DNA of 64,000 bases. Origin: UTCHB3 sp964531325. GTDB taxonomy: Bacteria > Bacteroidota > Ignavibacteria > Ignavibacteriales > Ignavibacteriaceae. This document shows positions 8,090 through 16,326 of this stretch, in pieces. Under the pieces are notes generated by a model. It was not told the DNA's origin. It saw only the letters and a list, made by a program, of their open reading frames with translations, and did not search any database. Numbering within the stretch: the first letter of the stretch is position 1; every line of letters begins with the position of its first letter. A program made the position numbers and the translations under genes. The stretch covers positions 1 through 64,000 of the forward strand of contig CAZHCW010000016.1 of NCBI GenBank assembly GCA_964531325.1, written 5' to 3'.

Positions 8090-8512
8090 ATGGACTTCCT
8101 AACCGGTAAATATCAATTCAATACAAAAGGAAATTCCGACATAGTCGATTTGACTGCATTTGTCGAGAACACAATAGCTGAAAATGGATTCACAGAGGGA
8201 AATGTACTCCTTTTTGTCCCAGGATCCACTGCCGCTGTAACCACAATAGAATTTGAACCCGGACTTCTTAAAGACTTTCCTGAATTTTGGGATAAAGAAG
8301 TTCCGGCGGGAAAAATTTATCATCATGACATGACCTGGCACGACGGAAACGGGCACTCCCACATCCGTGCAGCTCTGCAAGGGCCATCACTTCATATCCC
8401 TTTTATAGATAAAAAACTGACTCTTGGAACCTGGCAACAGATTATTTTTATCGATTTTGATACAAGACCAAGAGAAAGAACAGTTGTCTGGCAGATTATC
8501 GGACACAAATGA
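8090..8512 (+). CDS. YjbQ / UPF0047 family protein
   Basis: A 140-residue protein matching the YjbQ (UPF0047) family along its whole length: STAAVTTIE near residue 46 (the family's HTTAA-like motif), a metal-site-like stretch HDGNGHSH at 84-91 followed by GPS, and LGTWQQI with DFDTRPRER near 112-130. Members form trimers and have been linked to weak thiamin-phosphate synthase activity; the true role is uncertain. I chose the ATG at 8090 over an in-frame TTG at 8030 because the family begins near here and the upstream stretch would encode a hydrophobic extension read from the end of the octamer repeat. Confidence 0.88.
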   Translation: MDFLTGKYQFNTKGNSDIVDLTAFVENTIAENGFTEGNVLLFVPGSTAAVTTIEFEPGLLKDFPEFWDKEVPAGKIYHHDMTWHDGNGHSHIRAALQGPSLHIPFIDKKLTLGTWQQIIFIDFDTRPRERTVVWQIIGHK

Positions 8513-8590
8513 GTGATTATATGTTGGTGTAATTTACCCCCGGGGGATTGACCAAAGCCAAATGAATTTAGTAATTTAAGTAAAGAACGA

Positions 8591-11413
8591 ATGAAAAAGC
8601 TATTTTTTGCATTAATGTTATTAATGACCGGTGTTTTTGCACAGGAACTTGAATGGACACCCTATTTTGCAACTCCCGAAGACTCCATTGTAATTATTTA
8701 TGATGCTTCAAAAGGGAATGGTGGTTTGGTGGGGGTATTTCCAATTTATGCTCATACCGGAGTTATTACCAGTGAGAGCACAAGCCCCTCTGACTGGCGT
8801 TATGTTAAAACCCAATGGGGACAAAACACTCCTGAAACACAACTGACCTTCATCAGTGGCACTAAATGGAAAATTGCTTTTAAAATTCGTGAATATTATG
8901 GCATTCCGGCAAATGAAACTGTGCTTCAGCTCGCCTTTGTTTTCAGAAATGCAGCCGGAACAGTTACGGGTAAAACCTCTGACGGTGGCGACATTTTCCT
9001 TCCACTTTCAACTCCAGGACAAACTGCTGCAATTCTTCAACCCCCTGTTTCCGGTATTATTGCCCAAAACACAAATGTTCCTGTTCTTGCGATAGGTGCT
9101 CCGGGTACCCAGACAATGAAACTTTTTATTAATGGAAGTGAAGTTGCTTCGGTTAACAACGATTCGATCTCATATCAGTTAACAGCTTCTGCAATGGGTA
9201 AAACGAGAATCAAAGTTGTAGCGATTGATGGATTAGGGGGGCAAGGTGCCGATTCAGTTTATTTCGTTGTAAGAGGAGCTACGCCAGTTCAGGCACTTCC
9301 CGGAGGAGTGAAAGACGGTATAAACTATACTTCCGCCACTTCGGCTACCATGGTTCTTTATGCCCCTTCAAAACAGTTTGTTTATCTAATTGGTGATATG
9401 AATGGCTGGGAAATTGATCCCTCCCATGAATTGTACAAAACTCCCGACGGAAACCGTTACTGGGTACAACTGAACAACCTGACGGCAGGTAAAGAGTACA
9501 GATTCCAATATTTGGTTGATAATGCAATCAAAATTGGAGATCCTTACTCTGAAAAAGTTTTGGATCCATGGAATGACAAGTATATCGATAGTTTAAGATA
9601 CCCCGGGTTGATCCAATATCCTGTAGGTCTTACATCCAATGTGGTTTCTGTAATGCAACCGGGTCAAACTCCATATCAATGGCAGGTAACAAATTTCCAA
9701 AAGCCTGCCAAAGAGAAACTTGTTGTTTATGAACTTCTCATTAGAGATTTTACTTCGGCACAAACCTACAAATCGATCACCGACACTCTTGGATATCTTC
9801 AGAGATTAGGGATCAACTGCCTGGAACTGATGCCGATTATGGAATTTGAAGGCAATAACAGTTGGGGTTATAACCCTATGTTCCACATGGCAGTTGATAA
9901 GTGGTATGGACCTCGCAATGAGTTAAAAAAACTTATTGACGAAGCTCATAAAAAAGGTATCGCAGTAGTTCTCGACATGGTTTTGAATCATGCATTTGGA
10001 TTAAATCCGATGGTGAGGCTATATTGGGATGCCACAAACAACAGACCTGCTGCTAACAGTCCATGGTTTAATCCAATTGCCCGCCACCCTTATAATGTTG
10101 GTTTCGATTTTAATCATGAAGCCCAGGCAACCAAAGATTATGTTGACAGAGTAAATAAATTCTGGATCGAAGAATACAAATTTGATGGTTTCAGATTTGA
10201 TTTGTCCAAAGGATTCACCCAGACAAACAGTGGCTCAAATGTTGGGCAGTGGGGTCAGTATGATCAATCGAGAATTAATCTTTTGAAGAGAATGGCGCAA
10301 CAAATTTGGACGGTTGATCCAAATTCTTATGTAATTCTTGAACATTTTGCTGACAACAATGAAGAGATTGTGCTTGCAAATGAGGGAATGATGCTTTGGG
10401 GTAACCACAATTCAAACTATAACGAATCTACAATGGGCTGGCATGATAACAACAAGTCGAATTTTAGCGGGATTTCATGGAAAAACAGAAATTTCAGCTC
10501 TCCAAAACTTGTTGGTTACATGGAGTCGCATGATGAAGAGCGATTGATGTATAAAAATCTTCAGTACGGAGCTTCGAGTGGTAATTACAGTGTGAAAAAC
10601 CTTGGTACAGCACTTGCCCGTCAGAAACTTGCGGGTGCTTTTTTCTTCACCGTTCCGGGTCCCAAAATGATCTGGCAGTTTGGTGAACTTGGCTACGATC
10701 TTTCTATTTTTTATCCATGTGGAGATGATGGTTGTAAAACCGATCCCAAACCTGTTAAATGGGAATACTGGCAGGAAACAAGTAGAGTTAATCTCTACAA
10801 GACCTATGCAGAACTGATAAAATTGAAAAAAAATTACCCTGCATTTAGCAGCACCGATTTCACTATCGATGCCGGCACTGCAATGAAAAAGATCAAGATT
10901 AACGATCCCACAATGAATGTGGCAATCCTCGGCAATTTTGGTGTCACACAGGCGAATTATAACCCCGGATTCCAAAACACAGGAATGTGGTTCGATTTCT
11001 TCTCCGGTGATACCATTATGGTTAGCGATGTTAATATGTCGGTTTCGCTTCTACCCGGTGAGTTTAAGATTTACACCACTGTAAAACTTCCGACCCCCGA
11101 AGCAGGAATTGCCACCTCCATTTTTGAAAAAGACGAAAATGAAATGCCGGTTGATTTTAATTTGGATCAAAATTTCCCAAATCCATTTAATCCATCAACC
11201 ACTATAAGTTTTTCCATCCCAACTTCCGGAATGGTAAATCTGGCAGTGTATAATTCGATTGGTGAACTTGTAAAAGTGCTGGTGAACGAACAGATGGCAC
11301 AGGGGAGATATACAACAAATTTTGATGCTTCTGATCTTTCCAGTGGAATTTATTTCTACCGTCTTGTATCGGATGGAACGGTTCTTAGTAAAAAAATGAT
11401 CCTTTTGAAGTAG
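8591..11413 (+). CDS. T9SS-exported GH13 alpha-amylase-like glycoside hydrolase
   Basis: A 940-residue protein with a signal peptide (about 1-17), N-terminal beta domains, a CBM48/isoamylase-N-like domain (about 245-335, with GDMNGWE), a GH13 barrel (about 375-770) and a T9SS sorting domain (NFPNPFNPSTTISFSIP, from about 858). The GH13 signature regions are present: DMVLNH near 462, GFRFDLSK with nucleophile D537, ILEHFAD with acid/base E584, and SHDE with D648. It should cut alpha-glucans outside the cell. The order of domains suggests a branching, debranching or maltogenic type more than a simple amylase; exact specificity cannot be read. It stands alone with its own start after a 78-bp gap. 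Confidence 0.92.
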   Translation: MKKLFFALMLLMTGVFAQELEWTPYFATPEDSIVIIYDASKGNGGLVGVFPIYAHTGVITSESTSPSDWRYVKTQWGQNTPETQLTFISGTKWKIAFKIREYYGIPANETVLQLAFVFRNAAGTVTGKTSDGGDIFLPLSTPGQTAAILQPPVSGIIAQNTNVPVLAIGAPGTQTMKLFINGSEVASVNNDSISYQLTASAMGKTRIKVVAIDGLGGQGADSVYFVVRGATPVQALPGGVKDGINYTSATSATMVLYAPSKQFVYLIGDMNGWEIDPSHELYKTPDGNRYWVQLNNLTAGKEYRFQYLVDNAIKIGDPYSEKVLDPWNDKYIDSLRYPGLIQYPVGLTSNVVSVMQPGQTPYQWQVTNFQKPAKEKLVVYELLIRDFTSAQTYKSITDTLGYLQRLGINCLELMPIMEFEGNNSWGYNPMFHMAVDKWYGPRNELKKLIDEAHKKGIAVVLDMVLNHAFGLNPMVRLYWDATNNRPAANSPWFNPIARHPYNVGFDFNHEAQATKDYVDRVNKFWIEEYKFDGFRFDLSKGFTQTNSGSNVGQWGQYDQSRINLLKRMAQQIWTVDPNSYVILEHFADNNEEIVLANEGMMLWGNHNSNYNESTMGWHDNNKSNFSGISWKNRNFSSPKLVGYMESHDEERLMYKNLQYGASSGNYSVKNLGTALARQKLAGAFFFTVPGPKMIWQFGELGYDLSIFYPCGDDGCKTDPKPVKWEYWQETSRVNLYKTYAELIKLKKNYPAFSSTDFTIDAGTAMKKIKINDPTMNVAILGNFGVTQANYNPGFQNTGMWFDFFSGDTIMVSDVNMSVSLLPGEFKIYTTVKLPTPEAGIATSIFEKDENEMPVDFNLDQNFPNPFNPSTTISFSIPTSGMVNLAVYNSIGELVKVLVNEQMAQGRYTTNFDASDLSSGIYFYRLVSDGTVLSKKMILLK

Positions 11414-11476
11414 CCCGAAGGTTATTAAAATTAGAAATCAAAATGATTATTAAATATTTATAACAGAGAGCGATAT

Positions 11477-12478
11477 TTGAAATCAATTAAAGTATTAATT
11501 GTTCTGGTAATATCCATGGTGATTCTACAGGGATGTAAGACCTCCCCACCGGTTGAAGTAGAGAGTGAAGCAACAGGTAAGGTTGCGGTATCCGGAAGTC
11601 CTGATAACGCTGCAATATTTGTTGATGATGTAATGTCAGGATATTTTCTTCCCGATACACTTACATTAAAAGTTGGTACACATTCCATCAGAGTTGAAAA
11701 AGACGGTTACATTTCAGAAGCCAAAAGTGTAGTTGTCACTAAAAACTCATTTTCGGAAGAGATGTTTAATCTTGCTCCTGTTACAGAGAAGAAACTTGTT
11801 CTTTTGGAAGATTTTGCAAATGTAAGTTGTGTGCCGTGTGTTCAGTCAAATCTGGTAATCAGATCATTGATGGCAGGAACATACAGCAGTGAACAGTTGC
11901 TTGTTATCAAGTATCATGTTAGTTACCCCTCACCTCAGGATCTTTTTTATCAGGCGAACAAAACAATAATTGATAAAAGAGCCCAGTTTTATAATGTCTT
12001 TTCCACTCCAACATCCTATATTGATGGTAAATTAAAACCGATTTCAAGCGACTCGGTTCAGATAAAACAATATGTTGATCAGCAGTTGTCATCTTCAGTA
12101 AAATTCAGAGTGACAGTTACAGATTCAGTTGGTGGTGGAATGATCTTTGCTAACGCAAAGGTTAAAATAGTCAGTCCAACGGTTCTGCCCCCGAGTGTTG
12201 TTACAAATCTGGTGATTCATGTAATGGCAGTTCAAACAGAGACATCATTTGCCACTCCGCCCGGATCAAATGGTGAAACAGTATTTTATGATGTAGTGCG
12301 CGGGTTCTTCACAGGTGCTGACGGCACGCCGGCCAATATCCATTATCATGGTGAAGAAGTCAGTTTCAATTTATCAATTCCGGTCGGTAATGGCTGGGAT
12401 ATGACAAAGATTAAAGTTGTTGCTTTTGCACAAGACAAAGTAACAAAAGAGATATATCAGGCTGCATTTTCAAATTAA
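11477..12478 (+). CDS. Omp28-like lipoprotein with PEGA and thioredoxin-like domains
   Basis: A 333-residue protein beginning at TTG, with a GAGAG stretch 7 bp upstream. A lipoprotein signal ends in LQGC with C20 as the lipidated residue. Residues about 32-92 are a PEGA-type surface domain (AAIFVDD...THSIRVEKDGY). A thioredoxin-like fold with the redox pair C118-V-P-C121 then leads into the C-terminal domain of Omp28-related proteins. The protein should be membrane-anchored outside the cytoplasm. Its neighbours, a T9SS protein, a TlpA thioredoxin and a DUF6029 barrel, form a compact cluster on the same strand, suggesting a shared extracytoplasmic thiol-redox role. Confidence 0.8.
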   Translation: MKSIKVLIVLVISMVILQGCKTSPPVEVESEATGKVAVSGSPDNAAIFVDDVMSGYFLPDTLTLKVGTHSIRVEKDGYISEAKSVVVTKNSFSEEMFNLAPVTEKKLVLLEDFANVSCVPCVQSNLVIRSLMAGTYSSEQLLVIKYHVSYPSPQDLFYQANKTIIDKRAQFYNVFSTPTSYIDGKLKPISSDSVQIKQYVDQQLSSSVKFRVTVTDSVGGGMIFANAKVKIVSPTVLPPSVVTNLVIHVMAVQTETSFATPPGSNGETVFYDVVRGFFTGADGTPANIHYHGEEVSFNLSIPVGNGWDMTKIKVVAFAQDKVTKEIYQAAFSN

Positions 12479-12489
12479 CTAAATTGACC

Positions 12490-13215
12490 ATGAAAAAAAT
12501 GATATTGGCGTTGTCACTGTTTTTGTTTATAACCGTTACAGCTGAAGCCCAGACTTTCCGGTTCATTCCAAATCATACAACTGTTAACGACACACTTGGA
12601 AGCGAAATGATTTTCGATTTTGAGTTGAAAAACATTTCCACCGTACCACAAACCGTTTATATACTTCGAACCCGTGATCAGTTGCCTGTTGACTGGACTT
12701 CTTCTCTCTGCTTTGACGAGGGATGTTTTGCGCCATTTGTTGACAGTGTTGCAACCACTCAGGATTATGGGAGTTCTCCAATACTTCCAGGCGAAAGCAG
12801 GGATTTTTCGGTTCACATTTTCTCTTACAGCAATCATGGTACCGCGAATGTAGCGGTTAAAGCTGTAAACATGAACGATATAAGTGAGTTTTATGAAGTT
12901 GAATTAACGGCTGCATCTGTGCTTGTATCAGTTGAAGATGAATCCAACATCATCGGATTTTCTTTGGATCAAAATTATCCAAATCCATTTAACCCCTCGA
13001 CAACAATAAGTTTTTCACTCCCCGTAAGCAGTAATATTTCACTTCTTCTCTACGATGCAAGTGGAAAAGAGATTGGAGTGATAATCGAAGGATTTTATGG
13101 AGAAGGAACTCACTCAACGAAGGTTGATATGAACCACCTCTCTTCGGGAGTTTACTTTTACAAATTAAAAACTGATAAATCCACTATTACCAAAAAAATG
13201 ATCCTGGAGAAATAA
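12490..13215 (+). CDS. Small T9SS-exported protein
   Basis: A 241-residue protein with a clear signal peptide (about 1-19, ending AEAQ), an immunoglobulin-like domain of about 130 residues (FRFIPNHTTVNDTLGSE to AASVLVSVED) and a T9SS sorting domain (NYPNPFNPSTTISFSLP). The Ig-like part contains two cysteines close together (CFDEGCF). I chose ATG at 12490 over the TTG two codons earlier because the signal peptide starts there. Its stop overlaps the ATG of the TlpA gene (TAATG), so both are translated from one message. The role is unknown; co-location with two thioredoxin-fold proteins may mean its cysteines are a substrate. Confidence 0.78.
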   Translation: MKKMILALSLFLFITVTAEAQTFRFIPNHTTVNDTLGSEMIFDFELKNISTVPQTVYILRTRDQLPVDWTSSLCFDEGCFAPFVDSVATTQDYGSSPILPGESRDFSVHIFSYSNHGTANVAVKAVNMNDISEFYEVELTAASVLVSVEDESNIIGFSLDQNYPNPFNPSTTISFSLPVSSNISLLLYDASGKEIGVIIEGFYGEGTHSTKVDMNHLSSGVYFYKLKTDKSTITKKMILEK

Positions 13216-13709
13216 TGAAACATTTCCTGACGGCAATATTGTTTCTGTTCACTTCCACTCTCTTTGCTCAGGAAGGGAAAATAGCTCCCGGATTCAGGCT
13301 CGAAAATCTTGATGGAGAGATCATCACTCTCGAAGAAAACCTTGGCGGAGGTCCAATTTTGATAAGTTTTTGGGCTACATGGTGTAAACCCTGCATAGAA
13401 GAGCTTCCGGAGGTTGAAAAAATCTATAACGATCTGAAAGAAAAGGGTCTTAAAGCCTTTGCCATTTCAGTTGATGGTGAAAAAAGTGTCGCCAAAGTTG
13501 AGCCTTTTGTGAAGGCCAAAAAACTTTCGATTCCTGTGTTACTTGATACAAATTCAGACATCGCCCGAATTTATTATGCTACAACGGTCCCATCCACAGT
13601 AATCATCGATTCAAACGGTGAAATTGTTTATTCCCATTCAGGCTACAAAAAGGGGGATGAGATTCAACTTAGAGAGAAATTAGTTGAAATACTTGGTGCG
13701 GGTTTATGA
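13215..13709 (+). CDS. TlpA-like periplasmic thioredoxin
   Basis: A 164-residue protein with a signal peptide (about 1-19, ending LFAQ) and a complete TlpA/ResA-like thioredoxin domain. The active site is FWATWCKPC with C57 and C60; the cis-proline loop is TVPSTV. Such proteins reduce disulfides in the periplasm, often for cytochrome c maturation or for a specific partner. Both ends overlap neighbours (TAATG upstream; the next gene begins 4 bp before its stop), so it is part of a tightly coupled operon with the DUF6029 protein. Confidence 0.92.
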   Translation: MKHFLTAILFLFTSTLFAQEGKIAPGFRLENLDGEIITLEENLGGGPILISFWATWCKPCIEELPEVEKIYNDLKEKGLKAFAISVDGEKSVAKVEPFVKAKKLSIPVLLDTNSDIARIYYATTVPSTVIIDSNGEIVYSHSGYKKGDEIQLREKLVEILGAGL

Positions 13710-15238
13710 GGATAACATTACTCTTTTTGACGGTCATATTTTTTACCGGAGTTCTTTTTTCACAGGATATACCGGCACCAAAACTCCCGCAGGGAGTCAG
13801 TATGTTCAATCAAATGAAAGCTTCTTACGATCTTGAACTTAAAAGGGCGATTTTTGAAGACTGGTTGAATATCGATTACAGATATGAAAATTTTTCTGCG
13901 GGGATAAGATATGAAACCTTTCAACCGAATGACCCAAGCCCCGCAATCAGCCGTGGTAAAGAGAACTATTCTGATATCGCATTTAAATATTTCACGGTTA
14001 ATTTTGGAAGCAAAAAGACCAACATCGAGATAACTGCAGGGAACTACTATGCCATGATTGGCAGGGGGATGATACTAAAAAGTTATGAGGACAGGAATCT
14101 CAGACTGGATAACAACTTACTCGGAATGCTCGTTAAAGTTAATTACGCAAATATTAAGATGACGGCACTTACCGGGACAGCAGCCAATTCAGAAAATGAG
14201 AGGAAAGATGTCCTCTATCTGGCTGATCTCGAATACAGAGGCCTTAAGTGGCTTAAAGCCGGTGCCACATTTGCATCAAACAAACCTGATTATGATGTGG
14301 CTGCCAGAACTGATGTTGGGGCAGTGAGACTGCAAACATCGTTTGACGGATTTGACGGATATGTTGAATATGGTCTTAAGAAAAATGCCGATATTCAAAA
14401 CAGGATATTTAACAGCAAAGAGAGTTTCATCGGGAAAGGTATATATGCTTCAGCATCATATTACCTCGGTGATTATTCTTTGACCGGTGAGTATAAACTA
14501 TACGATAATTTTGGATTTAAGAGTAACGATCAAACCGTTAACTATAACCAACCCCCTTCAACAAGAAAAGACTATACTTACCAGTTGTTCAACAGACATC
14601 CTTCCACTCTGGATGCCGATAATGAAGAGGGATTCCAGATTGAGGCGAATGCCAACTTTACTTCAACTTCGTCGCTTCTTCTTCAATATTCTGAGACCAG
14701 AACACTTGGTAAAGATTCTTATGTTCAAAGAATATTGGGTCATAATCTTGATCCAAGGCTCCGCCATCGGGAGGTTTCGGGGCAGTATTCAAATATCTGG
14801 TCGGATGATCTAAAAACCATTTTTGCTTTTGGGTATAACGAGGAGCTTGAGGAGAACACCCGGAATTTTACCGGCGTTGTTGATGTAAGATATTCGTTTG
14901 ACCCGATTAATACACTCCGCCTCATAATTGAACATCAGCAGACTGAAAACCGAACTACGACTGCAAATTATTTCACGGATGTGTTGTCGCTTGAATATCT
15001 TCGTTCACCCCGGTATTCGATTGCATGGGTGATGGAGATGAAGACCTCTGAACCGATTCCGGGTAACACAGTAAGGTTATTTTGGAACTACATCCAGGGG
15101 ACTATAAAGATTGGTGAACACACAGATTTGAGCCTTCTTGCCGGATCGAGGCAAGCCGGAGTGATCTGTATTGGTGGAGTATGTCGTTATGAGCCCGAAT
15201 TTAGGGGTATTGAGTTAAAAATGGTTAACAGATTCTAA
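13706..15238 (+). CDS. DUF6029-like outer-membrane beta-barrel protein
   Basis: A 510-residue protein with a signal peptide (about 1-19) and then alternating aromatic and polar strands throughout, ending in a strand with a terminal phenylalanine (FRGIELKMVNRF), as in outer-membrane beta-barrels. The N-terminal GVSMFNQMKASYDLE and YRYENFSAGIRYE stretches resemble the DUF6029 family of Bacteroidota. In that family the gene commonly lies next to a TlpA gene; here the two overlap by 4 bp. It may be a porin or a receptor for the redox cluster. No substrate can be named. Confidence 0.75.
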   Translation: MRITLLFLTVIFFTGVLFSQDIPAPKLPQGVSMFNQMKASYDLELKRAIFEDWLNIDYRYENFSAGIRYETFQPNDPSPAISRGKENYSDIAFKYFTVNFGSKKTNIEITAGNYYAMIGRGMILKSYEDRNLRLDNNLLGMLVKVNYANIKMTALTGTAANSENERKDVLYLADLEYRGLKWLKAGATFASNKPDYDVAARTDVGAVRLQTSFDGFDGYVEYGLKKNADIQNRIFNSKESFIGKGIYASASYYLGDYSLTGEYKLYDNFGFKSNDQTVNYNQPPSTRKDYTYQLFNRHPSTLDADNEEGFQIEANANFTSTSSLLLQYSETRTLGKDSYVQRILGHNLDPRLRHREVSGQYSNIWSDDLKTIFAFGYNEELEENTRNFTGVVDVRYSFDPINTLRLIIEHQQTENRTTTANYFTDVLSLEYLRSPRYSIAWVMEMKTSEPIPGNTVRLFWNYIQGTIKIGEHTDLSLLAGSRQAGVICIGGVCRYEPEFRGIELKMVNRF

Positions 15239-15244
15239 AATTAA

Positions 15245-15260
15245 TTTGCGAATTTGCAAA
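15245..15260. repeat. TTTGCGAA-TTTGCAAA octamer pair
   Basis: The 16-mer TTTGCGAATTTGCAAA consists of two similar octamers and lies just after the stop of the DUF6029 gene and 38 bp before the next start. A copy with one changed base is at 41778-41793, again just upstream of a gene. Confidence 0.45.
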
Positions 15261-15298
15261 ATCTTTGTTAATATAGCGGTTGAATCTATTTTAATTGT

Positions 15299-15730
15299 GT
15301 GAAATTATATCTTAGTGGCCTTACTCCCTTTTCAAGCATTAAAGGAATTCGTCTGTTGATCCGTCTATTCTTAATATTAATTTTTTCCGCAGCAGCAGCA
15401 GGAACATATTATCTCCTCCTCGATGGTTATGGTGGGCCTTTTGATGGTTTTATCAATAATTATGCACTCGAGATTTGTGTGGTAATTATCGCATATTTTA
15501 CGAGTGTTCTCTTTAAGAGAATTAGTGGCAACAAATTTGCCAAAGCTGTAATAATCTTCATTTTAGCATCGTGTGTTGAGGTGGCTCAATATTTTGATTT
15601 TAATCTGTTTGGAAGTTTATTCGATCCTCTCGACTTCGTCTTTTACGCGTCCGCACTCGCCTTCGCCCTGTTTGTTGATATTCAAGTGATTCCAAGGCTT
15701 GATGGTACTTACGAAAAAATTAAATTTTAA
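15299..15730 (+). CDS. DUF2809/VanZ-like small membrane protein
   Basis: A 143-residue protein with four predicted membrane segments (about 20-41, 52-70, 78-96 and 110-128). The EVAQYFD motif, followed by a DPLDFVFYASALAFAL stretch, resembles DUF2809 and VanZ-like proteins, which share a helix with an E-x-x-Q motif and a D-x-x-D/AY pattern. It starts at GTG with no strong Shine-Dalgarno, so the exact start is uncertain. It lies 9 bp before the haem-binding protein gene. No function is established for this family. Confidence 0.6.
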   Translation: MKLYLSGLTPFSSIKGIRLLIRLFLILIFSAAAAGTYYLLLDGYGGPFDGFINNYALEICVVIIAYFTSVLFKRISGNKFAKAVIIFILASCVEVAQYFDFNLFGSLFDPLDFVFYASALAFALFVDIQVIPRLDGTYEKIKF

Positions 15731-15739
15731 GGATTTTTA

Positions 15740-16270
15740 ATGGCATCACCCAGGAAAATTTTTAAGTATGCCGGAATCGGCGTTGGGGTTCTTTTCCTTT
15801 TAATTCAGGTGTTTCAGGTTGACCGTACAAATCCTCCCGTGAAGGGGGAACCAAACTGGGATTCTCCGAGAACAAGGGAGCTTGCTAAAAAAGCTTGCTT
15901 CGACTGCCACAGCAACGAAACAAACTGGCCTTGGTATTCGTATGTGGCTCCTGTTTCGTGGAGAATCAACAGCCATGTTCTAGATGGTCGCAAACACTTC
16001 AATTTTTCAGAGTATCCACGCGGAACAAAAGAACCTGAAGAAGCTATTGAAGAGATACAAAAAGGCGGGATGCCACTTTCTGATTATTTAATTCTTCATT
16101 CAGAGGCAGATCTTACATTGATGGAAAAAGCCGAGTTGATAAAGGGACTTCAGAAAACTTTTAGTACAACACCTGCACCCGGAGTCCAGGAATTTAAGGA
16201 GTTGAAGGATTCAACTAAAAGCGAAAATGGAAGAGATAAACGGGAAAAATCAGAAGGCGAAAAATATTAA
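15740..16270 (+). CDS. Membrane-anchored haem-binding domain protein
   Basis: A 176-residue protein with an N-terminal membrane anchor (about 10-26) and a single c-type haem motif C53-F-D-C56-H57. The sequence around it, CHSNETNWPWYSYVAPVSW, then NSHVLDGRKHFNFSE, is characteristic of the Haem_bd family (PF14376-like). These proteins carry one covalent haem in the periplasm and probably pass electrons; M, K and H residues near NSHVLDGR could supply the second ligand. The C-terminal 30 residues are charged and low complexity. A strong hairpin terminator follows within 15 bp. Confidence 0.88.
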   Translation: MASPRKIFKYAGIGVGVLFLLIQVFQVDRTNPPVKGEPNWDSPRTRELAKKACFDCHSNETNWPWYSYVAPVSWRINSHVLDGRKHFNFSEYPRGTKEPEEAIEEIQKGGMPLSDYLILHSEADLTLMEKAELIKGLQKTFSTTPAPGVQEFKELKDSTKSENGRDKREKSEGEKY

Positions 16271-16284
16271 GGTTTTAATTTAAT

Positions 16285-16320
16285 AAAAAGGCTGCCCCGA
16301 TTTGAGGCAGCCTTTTTTTT
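16285..16320. terminator. Bidirectional intrinsic terminator
   Basis: AGGCTGCC at 16289-16296 pairs with GGCAGCCT at 16306-16313, flanked by an A-run before and a T-run after. It lies between two convergent genes and can serve both. Confidence 0.9.
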
Positions 16321-16326
16321 GTTTAA

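Noticed and set aside
8030..8092. TTG start giving a 20-residue hydrophobic extension to the YjbQ protein
   Set aside because: The extension starts within the end of the octamer repeat and is not part of the family; ATG 8090 gives the usual length.
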